Shown here: positions 47,283 to 60,258 of the stretch, one piece after another
How positions within the stretch are numbered: the stretch's first letter is position 1
Layout of the letters: each line of letters opens with the position of its first letter
NCBI GenBank assembly: GCA_010015675.1
Contig: ML976987.1
Location: 598,790 to 662,789 of the forward strand
Direction of reading: 5' to 3'
Source: Byssothecium circinans
Taxonomy: Eukaryota > Ascomycota > Dothideomycetes > Pleosporales > Massarinaceae
DNA length: 64,000 bases
Notes under the pieces: model-generated
Told to the model about the DNA's origin: nothing
What the model saw: the letters and a program-made list of their open reading frames with translations, nothing else
Databases searched by the model: none
Program-made: the position numbers and the translations under genes

Positions 47283-49430
47283 CTAGGTCTGCATTGCGTC
47301 CGTGTAGCTTTGCGCCGCCGTTGTTGCAAAATATCTGACATCGACGTCGTCGTCCTGCTGCAACTTCTCCAAATTCGGAAGAATGTTCTTGGTGATGAGC
47401 TCCTGCCCTTTTGCGCATCCTTGACCGGGGGTACCTGCCTTCTGGAGTGCCAAGACCGTGCCCTGCTCGGGCAGCTGTTTGAGCGTGTCGATGAGAACGG
47501 CATACGATTTGGCGACGTTGAATCGGATGTTGGGAATATCATCGTTAACGAGCTTGTCCATCATGGGGAGGATCGAGGCTTCGATCACAGCAAGACTCAG
47601 CGCTGGTGCAAGGGTCTGTCATAGTCAGTACACGTTCGCCTAGAGAGTCGAAGGAAGCACACACCGAAACAGCAAAGCAAGTTGTCATCCGGTACAGGTA
47701 GTTGGGGTGTTGGCCCATGGCCATGACTTTGGGGACGATCGCCTCGTTGGCCCACTCTACGCCAAAGACTTCGGTGAGTTTCTTGAGGTTTTGGGTGGAG
47801 GCCTCGCGGATAGAGAAGACAGTATCTCCTAACCAGCTCATGCAAAGACTGCTGAGCTTCTCGTCGAAGAACTGGACACCAAGCTGCGAGGCGAGGAGGG
47901 GAACGTATTCAATGATAGCCAGTCGCACGCGCCATTGCTTGTCTTCGGCGAGTTGTACAATGGCCGGGAGAAGGGATTGCGAGAGAAGTTCAATGCCGAT
48001 AACTGCCCAATATTAGCTTCACTCGCAAGCGGTCGACGAGAAGACATACCGTTGTTAACAGATTCGAGCTTTGAAATGATGTTGAGTCGGACATCGGGGA
48101 ACTCGTCCTTGAGCATCTGCAAGAACATGGGCAGAAGATGTGAGATGGTTCTGAATCGTCGGTCAGCATACAGCACGTGGTCACGCGTGAACGGTTACGT
48201 ACTCATCCTTTCCGAGGATTGGGGCTAACCCGCTGATTTGGGTGCCAAGTGCGGCCCGCACATGTTGCGATTGATCGGAAACAAGCTCCTCAACACTCGG
48301 CATGACCTCGTGAAGCAGCGTCTCCCGCTCCAGGAGAGCGCAGAAACCTGGAATCTGCCCTGCGATAGCACTTCGGACCTCTGCCTCTGTGTCTTTGAGT
48401 AGCTTCACGAAAGCGGGTACCAAGTCGCGGTTCACAACCTCTTCGTCGACAGCTTTCGCAATCTAGAACACGTTAGCCCGAGCCCTGTCTCACCCACGAC
48501 CAACACTGACCTTCTCGAATCGATCTGCAACCATGTATCGCACCCTCCAGCTCTTGTCCTCGAACAGGCTGCGAAGCGCCGTTAGCAGGACGCCGTGGCT
48601 CGACTGCTGTTCCTTGGGCACCGCCTCTGCAATCGCAATCAAAATGTCAACCGTGAGTAATCGGACACTATCCTGATCGTCGGCCGCGAGATGTTGGAAA
48701 AGCGCAATCATCTCGTCGATGACGATTGACGGCGGCTGGCACTTTATGAACTTGGCCAAGTTGTTGGCCGCCTGTCTCCGTACCATGGGGGTGTCATCGT
48801 GGACTAGCTGGCCGTAGTGCTGCCTGAGGGATTCTTGCGAGGGCGGGGTAGCGTGCGCATAGGGGACGCAGTAAAGACCGGTCGCGGAGATTTTGGACGT
48901 GAACCAGTCGGCTTTTGACAGGCGCTGGACGAGGGGGATGAAGTATTCTTCGATCTGATGTTGGGAGAGCTCTTCGCAGATCTTGTTAAGAGATTCCACG
49001 GCCTGAGGCTGTTAGCATCCGCATCACCGCTGCCGCTACATCGTGTATTGGAATGCGCACCTTCTCCCGGACAAGTGGCTCCTCTATCGCCGCCAGATTC
49101 TCCAGGGGCGAGAGCAGCACATGGCCGTACTCTGGGCCTCCGACATACTCGACGAATTTGCCCAGCTCCTCGCTCAATGCGGTGAGCACCTCGTCCTCAT
49201 CCTCTACTGACTCTGTAACCCAATTAGCTTCCTTGCATATACCGACCGAATCGCTGCAGCCTACCGTCGAGAAAGGGTATCAGCTCGTCTCGCGTTCGCT
49301 CGGCTCCCAATGCCAGCGCGATTGTGTTTAGGCGGTGGATGGCGTTCAATCGCAGCATCACATCATCGTGCTTGAGCTCGTCGATGAGCACGGCGATAGG
49401 GTAGAGCTCGTCATTCTGGCCTGCGTCCAT
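47283..49430 (-). CDS. TPD3: PP2A regulatory subunit A (PR65 scaffold)
   Basis: Scaffold (A) subunit of protein phosphatase 2A, which holds the catalytic C and variable B subunits. Seven minus-strand exons, 49430-49265, 49212-49061, 49002-48511, 48462-48203, 48150-48050, 48002-47665 and 47615-47283, all join in phase to 613 aa. Family length is about 590-635. The protein is a run of HEAT repeats: [20 protein letters not shown] at the start, [99 protein letters not shown] and [14 protein letters not shown] at the end. The Val-Arg and Trp-Arg-Val-Arg turns are characteristic. The start [20 protein letters not shown] matches the family N-terminus. It diverges from the permease gene with 566 bp between starts. 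Confidence 0.95.
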
Positions 49431-49996
49431 GATGTGCGAGTCGGGGTGGTGGTAACAGTGGGGGTTGCGTCGAGGTCGGGGAGCTGTCCTCGGTTGGATT
49501 GCAGGCGGGCGTCACGTAGCAGTACGAGGTGATGAAGGCCTTGTACTAGAGTATATGTGTGAGCGCGAGTTGAGATTTGTGGGGTAGGCGTGATGCAGCT
49601 TGGGTGGCCGCAGCGCTGTTGACGTACCTGTGTTGGCACTGGGCAGGAAGGAGGGCGGCAGATCAGAGGTGGGTGAGGCTTGGCGGGGTGACAGGCGAGC
49701 GAATTCGTGTTGTAGAGAAGCCGTGCACCCCGGAATGGCAGCTGTTCGTATAGAGCGAGGTCGATTCGTAAGGCGTGGTTGTGTGTTGTGGTGGGATTTG
49801 GGCGTGGTGGGTGGGATAGGATAACCTCGATTTAGCGTTGAAAGAAAGCACCGTGCAGTGCCAGCCAAGAGCTTTTTGCTACACTCGTGCCCCTCCAACC
49901 ACTACAAAGACGTCCATTTCTGCATCGCCCGGCCACACACCGCACAGAGCCCGCAAACAGAGTCGAAAGCCCTCACAAGAGTTGGGATGCTGCAGA
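49431..49996. promoter_or_regulatory. Divergent upstream region (TPD3 / permease)
   Basis: 566 bp between divergent start codons, holding both promoters. C/A-rich runs (CCACACACCGCAC at about 49,933) lie near the permease ATG. No gene or clear TATA box. Confidence 0.45.
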
Positions 49997-51771
49997 ATGA
50001 GCAATCAGAAACAGAGACTTCAACCGGAACACGACGACGAGAACAGTCCAAAGCCAGGAGCCCGAGAAAATGAACCTCTCCTCGGCCGTCGAGCATCGGA
50101 AGCCTCTCACGCGAGTTTGCTGCCGAAACAGCTCACCACCCGCCATGCCTTTTCCATCCTCGTCACCCTGCAGATTGGTTCTGGAATCTTCGCATCGCCG
50201 GCCCAGGTTGATTCCAACGTGCCATCTCCAGGAGCCAGTTTGCTCGTTTGGGCGCTCGGAGGGCTGCTGTCTTGGGCAGGAGCTGCCTCATTCGCTGAGC
50301 TAGGCGCTGCTATTCCACTCAACGGAGGCATGCAAGAATATCTCAGATATGTCTATGGAGACACGATGGCATTCCTGATGGCTTGGGTCTACATCATGGC
50401 TGCTAAGCCTTCAGCCATGGCCATCCAAAGTATTGTCATTGCAGAATCTATCGGGTCCATCAGCTCCTTTAGTTCTAGTGTCAATGCAGCGATAGTACTC
50501 AAGCTCATCGCTACAGCAACTTTCATCTGCATTGTCTTGATCAACTCCATCAGTACCAAGGTCACGATGAGACTCAGCGAGTCTTTCACGAGTATCAAGA
50601 TCGTGACAGTATTCCTTGTTGTTCTTGGTGGATTGATAGCAGTGATTGCTTACTTAGTAAACCCAAACTCAAGTCTCTCGGGTGCAGCAGACTGGCATGA
50701 GAAGGATTGGTTCTCTACAAGGCCTACTGTCTCCGAGGGTCATACCATTGACTGGCCCTCCATGGGCGCGTGGGAAAGCCTAGGTCATTATTCGGCTGCC
50801 ATCTATGGAGGATTGTGGGCTTTCGACGGTTGGGACAACGTAAGTGTTGCGCAGCAGCAAAAATTCCCATTCAGTCTACAATCCTTGGGCAAGTTCATCG
50901 CAACTTTCTACCTTGAAAATGGATAATATAATCATACGACTGAACGTTCTATCTCGACTGCTGTGCTAATGGAAAAAGGCAAACGTCGTCGCGAGCGAAA
51001 TCCGCAATCCAGGACAGGCTCTTCCAAAGGCCATCAAAGCTGCCATGATAGTCGTCCTGAGTTCCTACGAACTTGTCAATATTGCCTACTACATTCTACT
51101 TCCATGGGACACTATCAGCTCAAACAATGCCGTCGCGGTCAACGCTACAAGAGCAGTATTTGGGAACGGGGCCGGCATTGCCATTACCATTCTCGTCGCC
51201 CTTTCATGTGGCGGGTCCGTCACGAGCAACGTCTTTACTATCGGAAGACTGACAATAGCTGCCTCCCAGCGTGCCTATCTTCCGGCCTTCCTCGCTAAAC
51301 GAGGCCTCCCTACTGTCGGAAAACGGTCCCTAGCCCAGTCCGACGTAGCTGGCGATTCCGAATCTGCTGTCGAAGGCGACACGAGCACCGATCCCAGCTT
51401 TGATGCTCCGATGCATGTTCCCCTGAACCACCTTCAATCCATACGCTAACACTCGCAGATATGCAAACGCACTAACCCTTGTCATAACGCTCATCTACAT
51501 ATTTTTAGGCAGTTTCCGGGCTCTGTTGACCTTTGTCGGTATGGCGCAGTGGGTGTTCTACGTCAGTACGGTACTGGGACTGCTCATCCTCCGCCGACGG
51601 GAGCCAGAACTGCACAGACCTTTTAGACCAACTGTCATTCTACCCATCACTTTCGTTGTCGTGGGAACTTTGGTTATCGTACGTACTGCCATGTTCTCAC
51701 CGGTACAAAGCGGGTTGCTGGCAGGTCTCTTGGTCGCCGGTGCCTTGGTTAGCAAGGTACGCAGCAGGTGA
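49997..51771 (+). CDS. Amino-acid permease, LAT type (APC superfamily)
   Basis: Plasma-membrane amino-acid transporter of the L-type (LAT, SLC7-like) branch of the APC superfamily; yeast methionine permeases are distant relatives. Exons 49997-50839, 50979-51412 and 51459-51771 give 529 aa with about 12 hydrophobic segments. TM1 carries the substrate-binding GSGIFASPAQ. FAELGAAIPLNGGMQEYL in TM3, FDGWDN across the first intron into VVASEIRNPGQALP, TIGRLTIAASQRAYLP, and the C-terminal RREPELHRPFRP are LAT landmarks. The second intron keeps frame only with a GC donor (AT|GCATGT at 51413), giving DAPIYANALTLV. With the nearest GT the frame is lost. The first intron, 139 bp, is longer than its neighbours. 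The ATG is chosen as the last in-frame one before the acidic N-tail (MSNQKQRLQPEHDD). Substrate unknown. Confidence 0.88.
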
Positions 51772-52009
51772 GCCTCCGCTGCCGTCAAATAAGTTGGCAG
51801 CAAGCTTCTCCTGAGACCACATGGCCAAGCCCCTGGTATTTACTCTGTTATGACTCCGGAGTGCCCGCCTTTGTAACAAGGTGTGAATGAGCTTCCGCAG
51901 ATTTCAACAACTCCTATCTTGGTCCGATATATCATCGCATTTATTGTATTCGCATAATATTGTATACTCTGAATATGTATTCATAAAAAAAAATTCAATA
52001 CACCACACT

Positions 52010-53114
52010 CTACCTCATCCCCATATATCCCTTCTCCTCATCCTCTATCTCCGTCACGGTACCCTTTCCCCCCTTATCCATACTATTCTCACTCGTCCCA
52101 CTCCCCTCTCCCTTAACAACCACCTTACCTCTCTTTCCCCCAAACGACGCACTCACCAACCCATCAACCTGCACGCCCCCAAACACCCTCCTAACCAACG
52201 GCCTCAACGTCGGCAACACACCCGCAACCATATAAATCCCCGACTCCGCGACCGTCCACGACATCGGCTCAATCTCCTCATACGTAAAGTCGCTGAAATT
52301 CTCCACCCTGACAAAAGCAAGAAACCGCAAAATAGCCGCCACGACACCAGCACCACAGACCATCAACACAACAACCAACCCGGCCTTCGTCAACGGCGAG
52401 ACTCGAAGCCGCCAGAGCGCCGGGACGGGTATACACACGATGAACAGCGTGGAAAGCACATTCGGAATGCTCATGTATTTCCACAGCGCGAGGCCGTCGA
52501 TGGCGCAACGCCCGGGCGTGTGGATGTCCCAGTTATACGCAAAGGGCTGGCAGTTTGCAAGGGGGATTATGAGTTGGATTATCGCGACGGTGGTGACGTA
52601 GATGAAGGTTCCGCGGATGACGAGCTCGGAGCGCCGGGATGTGGAGGCCAGGATCGCGTGGAGGAGGCAGAGGATGGAGAGTTTGGAGAAGGAGGTTGTG
52701 AGGGGGCAGACTAGTTGTAGCGTGGTGTTTAGTTTGAGGGAGTTTGTGATTTCCGTCGGGGTTAGCGTTGGTGTATGGCGGCCTGCGCCGCCGATTTTTA
52801 TGGAGACTGTGGGGGCGGGTTAGCGGAGTGGAGGGAGGGAGGGAGAGGGGTGGGGAGCGGCGGGACGTACGGATTCCAACGGCGATTTTTCCTAGGCAGA
52901 CGATATAACAGCCTGTCATTAGGACTACCATGGAGAGGTTGGCTTTTTTGGGTTCACCGCTTAGGAAGCGGGAGGTGTAGAGGAGACAGATGAAGATTGT
53001 CTCGATGCTCAAGAACGCGATGCATGTGATGAATAGCCGCGCGCTGTTATCTGCCGCTAGGTACTCTGGGGTGAATTGTTGGTGGGCGAATGTATTCATG
53101 GTTGCCGAAGGCAT
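52010..53114 (-). CDS. Pth11-like GPCR / fungal rhodopsin-domain membrane protein
   Basis: Seven-helix integral membrane protein of the large fungal rhodopsin-domain (Pth11-like, CFEM-less) family, proposed as surface receptors. Exons 53114-52871 and 52806-52010 join in phase (ATC C|TC) to 346 aa. The first helix is RLFITCIAFLSIETIFICLL. SFSKLSILCLLHAIL, VIRGTFIYVTTVAIIQLIIP, the loop signature CQPFAYNWDIHTPGRC, and SIPNVLSTLFIVCIPVPALW follow in the order expected for the family. The cytoplasmic tail is acidic and charged (TVTEIEDEEKGYMGMR). In-frame ATGs exist at 53114 and 53099; the first is used. There is no CFEM domain. The coding strand is C-rich in the first half and G-rich in the second. 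Ligand unknown. The gene is convergent with the permease, 238 bp between stops. Confidence 0.8.
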
Positions 53115-55837
53115 GATGGGCGTCGTCCCGTGCGGTGGTGGACGTCTCCAGTCGGCGTAATGGACTTGAGGGTTTGCAGGTATGGTGGTAGAGCTGTGGC
53201 AAAGTAGGAAATAGGTGGGACAAGCCAGGATATCTAAAATGTAGTTCGATACTCGGTAGTCGGAAAGAGAGTCGATGGCATTGATGGAATCCTATGACGG
53301 AAGGATCGATAGGCTTTTGTATCCCACGAGGCCGTACCTCTCGCAAGGATACTCAAAACGCAATATAAAAATGTTGACCGTTTTCGGCGAGCGTGCAGGA
53401 TCTTAGAAACGATCGACGAACGAGTAAAATGTGCTTTGGCTTGATATAAAATAACTGACAAGACCGAAGCCATGCAACCCAAGCCATCGGTCGCATAAAA
53501 GAAGGAAGAATCAACAACGGAGAAGAATGTTTTGGGAGCACCGTGAGTGAGACTGCATGTATGGAGCGTGGGAATAGCGCCGGAACGGGTGACCGGTGCA
53601 ACAACGGTGTTGGGCCATGCATGGGCCTTGGTGTGTAGAGAAAGGGAGGGGCTGTTAGGAATAGGAAGTATGGTGCGATATGTAAATGTGTAGTGAGAAG
53701 TGATTGGGTGGGAGGACAGCAAGGCTGGGGCGACTCCGCCATCCCATGTTTTCTCCAAGACGATACCGTGGTCCCAAGCCTCGATATGGCCGTTCTTGAA
53801 CACAGGAACATTTTAAGAAGAAATAAATTGCATTCTTACCACTTCTTCCTCTTTCGTGCAAGGGTTCGCACATCCCAGGCCATTCGGCCCTATGAGAATA
53901 CCAAGTCTGGCGTATAGAGCACGCGAGGCCTGGGACCAAGACGGAATGGCATACATGTTAGTCTCGCACATCTTTGGAAGAGAGATAGCGTAGGTCGAAT
54001 GATTGTGTTGAAAAATTCTTGTATTTCCTTGGAGTTGGGGGCCTGAGGGTGGGGGTCACGTGCGCTACCGGGGCCGTGTTGGTCAGAGCGGAATAGTCTC
54101 GTTTTGGGGTTAGTGTACGCTGGTGGACAGCTAATTGTAGAATTCGACAACTTCTGGCGCCGATATCTTGCGAACTCCAAATAAGGCGTGACAGTTTGGC
54201 TGCTATGAACTGGAAAGATATTCAAAAGGAGCGGCAAGTCGGCTGAGGATTCGGTAGATGGGGAGTGCGAAGGGCAAAGACACGGGCTTCGAGATCTCAC
54301 GACGAATCCAAACGCTTCGGTCAGCATCATCGCGTGTAAGACGCGGGGAACCCGCTACGGAGGTTTCAAAGTCGTGTGCCAGTCAACGTATAAGAAGGCC
54401 GACGAAGGTAGTCCTCTACTTGACATGATCGCGTGCCTGCAAACGTGCGAAGTGGCATACGATGTCAGATGGTGTGAAGGGAAGGAGAAGTGCATTCCTT
54501 CCCTCGGGCCGCTCCCGCTAGTGGCTGGTCTGATTTGGCGAGTCATGGTTACCATTTTCCTCTACCTCATTCAACTTCATCCTCACGCTTGCTCTCACTC
54601 TTTCCTTCCATGCAATTGCTTCAGCTTTCGAAAACAAAACGATGAGCAGACCATGCACGCCAAGTGCTAGATTCGTTGATGCATTCTCTAACTCTCTATT
54701 TTGGGACGCGAATAACTTATACTTAATAGCGTGCGGGCACGACAATCACACAGGGCCTTCGTATACGACTGAGGTCGCAAGGACGTACATTGCGTCGACA
54801 AGAGCATGTGATGAACAGAATCGCATGCCATTGGGATGACTCATTTCGGCATCCACACATACTGCGATGCAATCGATGTTGAAAACCCTCTCTTCACCAC
54901 CAATAGAAGAGTCCGGCAGCTTCGATATCCCTGCATCTCACATTAGAGGCATGGAGATAAAGCGTCCTCTTCCCGAGACGACTAGAATGTGGATGGCATC
55001 TAGTATTGAAGAGATGGTGTCCCCGGAAATACCGCGACCTCAGAATGGGCATGGGTCAGCCAGGGAAACTTACCAAGTATGAGGGTCCCATGACGGGCAA
55101 CAGTTTTCACATTATTTAACCGGCCCACAGACTCCACCGCTGGAGCAAACAATCCAGAGCTCGGCCGAGCGAGCAGTCTTCTTTGAGCCGAATACCTATG
55201 CCTACCTACGTAATCCATCTCACATCATCAAGCTTTCACAACACCAATACCGGTAATCAGAAGGCCACTCTGCGAACCCCGCACATGCATCACTATTCAA
55301 TAATGATGCCTGGGCATACTACTTGAGTAATCCGTACAGTAGGGAGACCTCGCTCCACCGAAAATGCCGATGCATATCCTCGTACGAGGTCGCACATCAA
55401 CGCACAACCCCGCAACTCTATACACGACTTCGCCCATCCTCTATGCAAAAGACAGTCAGAAGACGTGTGGGCCACCAAGGGGTTTACAACCTTTCGAAAT
55501 TCCGGATTCCTGATTCGACGAAAACGCTATTTGGCACTGGGTTGTTAGCTATCGTAATCGCTGTGCATGGATAAGTGGATTGCGTCTCTGCTCGGGTAGG
55601 CAGAGAGGGCAATGCACGGATCCGTTTCTGTCTGCATTGGAGTTATGATCGGAGGAAGCACTGATAGGAGTGGTCATAGCCAACGATATCATGTCGGGGA
55701 GGTATATAACCTCCAGCTAGGCCATGGCTTGCTCCGACTCTCAAATCTCCTCACTTTTGGTCTCAGCCAAACCCGTTGTTTCCAAATCATCACACTGTTC
55801 CTGGCTCTGAGATCCCTCTTCAAATCGTCAAACCATC
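53115..55837. other. Intergenic spacer, 2.7 kb, between divergent receptor and P450 genes
   Basis: No gene supported. Minus-strand open stretches at 53,234-53,803 lack an ATG and any recognisable domain. The promoter of the P450 lies at the right end; GGAGGTATATAACC at about 55,700 contains a TATATAA-like box roughly 140 bp before the ATG. Confidence 0.5.
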
Positions 55838-57613
55838 ATGGCACTCCCTTTACTCATCACCAGCATCTTGGCCGCGGGTGTTATCAAGCTCGTCTGGGTA
55901 TATCAACACTGCATTGATTCTTGATTCAAAAAATCAAAGACTGACAAGGTCAAAAGACACTTGCACGACGTACTTGGGGTCCTCTCGCCGCTCTCCCCGG
56001 GCCCTGGTACACCAAATACACATCCACGGTACTCTCCTATAGATTCTTCACCGGCCAACGAACACAATGGGTGGAGGAGCTGCACCGAAAGTACGGTCAG
56101 TAGTCCCCAAGCCCTCGCACTCACCATGCCAACATCCATCGATCGCTAACACCCGTCCTTGACGTCTAGGCAACATCGTCCGCCTCTCCCCCACCGAAGT
56201 AGATTTTTCCTCCCCTAAAGCCGCTAAAACAATCCACTCGTATAAGAAACCCTTCCTTAAATCGGAATTCTACTCGCACTTCCTGAACTCCCTCCGAGGA
56301 GCGCATGTTGTTTCCACACGAGACCAAGTCATTCATGCGCGACATCGAAGACTCCTCGGCGGTCCCATGTCCGAGTCGGGGCTGAAGCAGGTAGAGCCCA
56401 TTGTGGAGAGTAGGGTGAACCTGACGATTGAGCGACTGGGCCGGGAAATGGAAGAGATGGGCTACACCAATTGTATGAAATGGTGGCTTTTCATGGCCAC
56501 TGACATCATAGGCGAGTTGAGCTTTGGGGAAAGCTTTCACATGCTTGAGCGAGGGACCGTGAGTTAACCAAAATTCCGAGCCTGTGGGTTGGAACTCGGC
56601 ACTGATACTTCGATGCAGAAAACCGAGTATGCTCATGACCTCGAACTAGTGGCTCCTATTATTGGCACGATGTGGACTTTCCCTACGCTTTTCTATGTTT
56701 CCCGTCGCTTCGGTCTTCCTCTGTTCCGCGACATTGCCGCAAGGGGGATTCGTATACGCGAGTACGCCCAGCAGTCCATCGAGCGATACGACAGGGCTGT
56801 TGCTGCAAATCCGCAAAACGTCCAACCCACACTCCTCACCAAGCTCTTCCTCGCCGGCAAAAAAGACGAAGAGACAATGACGAAAGACGAGATCGTCGCT
56901 AATGCTCAAGCCTTCATTGTTGCGGGAACTGATACTACGGCGCACACGATGACGTACCTTACATGGACACTTTGCAAGCCTGAGAATGTGGGCATCAAGA
57001 AACAATTGTTGGCTGAGCTTGCGACGCTGCCAGAGGTGTTTCATAATGAGGATTTGAAGAGCTTGACGTATCTAGACGGTGTTATTCGCGAGACGCTGAG
57101 GTTGTTTGCTGCGGCGCCTGCTATGTTGCCGAGAGATGTGCCGAGGGGAGGTTGCGAGATTGACGATGTTTGGATGCCCGAGGGAGCGGTGGTGACGACG
57201 CAGGCGTATAGCATGCATCGAAATCCTGCAGTTTATCATGAGCCAGAGAAGTGAGTGTTTTTCGTCTTGCCGGACTTGAAGTCAAACTGACAGTCGCAGA
57301 TTCTTGCCTGAGCGCTGGGAGAATCCAACCCAAGAGATGAAAGATGCCTTCATGCCCTGGGGCGGTGGATCTCGAGGTTCGTTGCTTGATATTTGTGATC
57401 TTCCATCGTTCTAGAGAAGCTAACACGGTCACAGTCTGTCTAGGCTTGCATTTGGCATCCATGGAGATACGTCTTGCAACTGCCAAGTTTTTCCTCAAGT
57501 ACCCGGATGCGACGGTGTCGGCAGCGGAGGGGTTTTCTGACGCGGACATGGAGCAGATTGTTTATTTCCTCATGTTTCCCAAGGGGAAGAGATGCATGAT
57601 CCAAGCATCGTAG
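55838..57613 (+). CDS. Cytochrome P450 monooxygenase
   Basis: Second ER-anchored P450. Six exons, 55838-55897, 55957-56095, 56170-56558, 56619-57250, 57300-57376 and 57435-57613, join in phase to 491 aa. Visible are a short N-terminal anchor (MALPLLITSILAAGVIKLVW), a hinge LPGPWYTKY, C-helix-region HARHRRLLG, the I-helix AGTDTT at 298-303, ETLR for the K-helix ExxR, FLPERW, and the haem loop WGGGSRVCLG with Cys434. The haem motif is split by the last intron (CGA G|TC TGT), and the first acceptor is CAAAAG at 55956 rather than the nearer AAG, because only that one preserves phase. It does not resemble the first P450 closely (different I-helix and haem loop), so it is not a tandem duplicate. 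Substrate unknown; no biosynthetic partners adjoin. Confidence 0.9.
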
Positions 57614-58787
57614 ACGGACGGTATTTTCCTATTGGTCCGCAGTATGGATGCTCCTTGAAGCCCGCATGCTAGGCGACGTCAGCTGTCGATAGATGTGGAA
57701 AACACGACTAGCGTAGGTCCCAGCATTTGAAAGCAAACTAGCAGAATGATATTAAACCTCAAAATTGAGCCGAAAGTGCCCCCGCGAGGTGCATTTCAGG
57801 CCGATCCAAGGGGTCCAAGTCGGTACGCGGACGCAGGTACACGAGAAAGCAGCAGGGACTTCACTGTGAAACGAATGATTTTGCGTAAAGGGAAGAAAGA
57901 AGCGATAAATATGGGAAGCGGGTGGTGTTGGCGACTAGAGGAATTCGTAATTGGCTTGTCGATATCCGACGTTGCCAATACGATGGTGCTAGGACTGACG
58001 TGCAGGCCTGTAGGTGTGGAGACGAGGCGGACAGAGCCGTGATGGATGCATCGGTTTCGGTAAAACGTGAATATGCGGCTGCTCCTATCCGCCGAGTGTT
58101 TTGAAATGTGAAATGTATCGACGCGTGCCAGCGTAGCTAGGTAATCCTAGGGTTGCTGTCATGTTTCCGAGTGTAGAGAGCCCACAGACATTTTTCTGCC
58201 TTGCGGTACGTCTCTGCATGCGCTATGCAGTATACTCCAGTTCCCAGAATAGTCGGTTGAATAAATATGATCCCAGCAACCACCTCTCGTAAAGTGATAG
58301 GCTGTGGGGGTGGTTCTTAGACCTAGCCTAAGAGAAGGTATATTGACTGTAGGCTACGAGGTAGGCGTTCGAGGCATGGTCTTCTAATATTGGAGATAGG
58401 TGCGGAGGGGCTCTGCTGTGTATGATCGGATACGGCGCGTCTCGGATCAGCTCTCGTATGGTCATGCACTTACTCATCCCAGACGGCTGGCGATTGGGCA
58501 GATAGCGACTGCAAGCGCCTGCTTCTTCAAATGAGACAATACTGTGCAAAATAGTTGTCAAATACACAACCGTCGGGTCTTAAAGTGACGTGATGCGGCA
58601 GTCCTTGAGACGGGAGGGAGGAGTCGCCAAGTCTGTGAAGATGGGGTAGGGCCTGCCACATTCGTATAGCGCTCCTTCCTAGTGTTGCTTCCGGGAGGGG
58701 TATGTAGAGGTGCGGTGCCGGAAGTGCCGCGTATACAAGAGTAAGAGGGCAACTGGAGGCGGTGAAGGGGATGAAGGGGTGAAAGAG

Positions 58788-58817
58788 GTGCAAGACGTGC
58801 AAGACGTGCAAGACGTG
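58788..58817. repeat. 9-bp tandem repeat
   Basis: GTGCAAGAC is repeated three times exactly and followed by GTG, in a spacer. Confidence 0.85.
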
Positions 58818-59417
58818 GGAGGTAGAGGTGGGTGGTGGGTGCAAGGAGGTGAGGAAAAGGACACACCGGCCAGTTGGAAACGAAGCTGCTGGTACCGCGC
58901 AGCAGGTCCAACGTCAGCCACCGACGCAGCTCGTTGGTGGTTGTGTTGTGAAATGCTCGATTGGGCAGAGGGTGTGGGCAAAATGTAGGCGTTCGGGGGC
59001 TCACTCGCGTGGAGGCCAGGGATTGATGGGCGGGACTCGACCGTCGGGCCTGAACAGGCGACGATTCGGGCATCGCGCTGACTGGGGCGGACTGGCGTTA
59101 TTGAAGATGCTGGTTCTGATGCTGGTTCTCATGATGTATTTGGGGGTGGCCTACGTAAGAATCCTATCGTGAGGGATGGCGGCGGCGGCTGGGCCATTTG
59201 ACGGGCGGCGAATTGGGAGGCGGGCGTCGGCATGGAGGCATGCCCTCGAATGAGGACCGTCTACGTTGCCCTGGGGTTGAAACAGGCCCCAAAAGGCTGC
59301 AGAGGGGATAAAGGTGCTCGGTAGCCTCAGCGCTTCAAGAATCAAGTCTGTCTGTCTCTCTGTTCGCGGGACGGGAGGCTGCGCCGCAATTCCGCTGCTG
59401 CCATCGTCTGAGCTCTA

Positions 59418-59442
59418 TCACCGTCACCGTCACCGTCACCGT
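59418..59442. repeat. TCACCG hexanucleotide repeat
   Basis: Four consecutive copies of TCACCG followed by TCGCAG, in the C-rich region upstream of the MAPKK gene; presumably promoter or 5' UTR. Confidence 0.8.
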
Positions 59443-60258
59443 CGCAGTCACATTCACATCCGCATCCACCTTCACGCTCCTTCACCGCACCCTGCCACGC
59501 TCGTTAGCTCTCCCGCTCTGGTGCATCTCCCTTGGGACGAAACCTGGTTGTTGCTGATGGATGGTCGAGTGGCAGTGATCAGTCCCGCCTAGCCTGCTCG
59601 CACGCGCCTCGTCCCTCTCTACCACGACCAGCAGGCCAGCAGGCCCGCTCTGTTCCAGCCCTAAACCCCTCTGCCTGCTCCAGTGCTCCCCGAGTCCTAA
59701 AACCCCCCAGAGTCACGCCCACCACCACACCTACCTAGACAACTACACCTGCACCTGCACCTGCACCTCCACCCGCACCGCACCGCTCCTTCCTCGCCGC
59801 CGCCCGCGCCTGCCCGCCTCGCCAGCTCCAGTGCAGGTGCTACCCAGCACTTGGGCAGTTGCTGCTCCTTCTGCCCACTCCACTCCACTCCACCCCAACG
59901 TGGGCGTCAACGTCACTCACCCGTGGTCTGGTGGAGAGTCTGAGTCTGGCCGAGCTGCGAACCGTGGAAGAGTCGGTCTGGCATCTTCGGTTGACGGCAG
60001 TCCATTCCACTGCGCTGGGCCCGCCGCTGCTTGTCGTGCAACCTTACACCTCCCCCGACGTCCCTTCTTGGGCAGTCCTCCGCGACAAGACGAGATCCCT
60101 CTCCAAGCGCCTGAAGCCGGCCGAGCACACACTTGCGTCCTGCGTTCTGCGTTCTGCGACCTGCATCCCTCGTCTTACCGCCAGCCTCACCTGGTGGCTG
60201 CTTTTTGCATTGTCACTGCAGCTTGGCACAAGGCATCCTTTGGAAGAAAAGCACATAG

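Larger units (their letters stand above)
57614..60258. other. Intergenic spacer and long upstream region of the MAPKK gene
   Basis: No gene supported. Three short tandem repeats lie here: GTGCAAGAC at 58,788-58,817, TCACCG at 59,418-59,442 and CACCTG at about 59,746-59,770. From about 59,400 to the ATG at 60,259 the plus strand is strongly C-rich, as in fungal promoters with long 5' UTRs. Confidence 0.55.

Noticed and set aside
53234..53803. 189-codon minus-strand open frame upstream of the receptor gene
   Set aside because: It begins at GTG and shows no recognisable domain or splice partners.
35289..57613. Idea of a secondary-metabolite cluster built on two P450s
   Set aside because: The P450s are 19 kb apart with housekeeping genes between them, and no synthase, prenyltransferase or pathway regulator is present.
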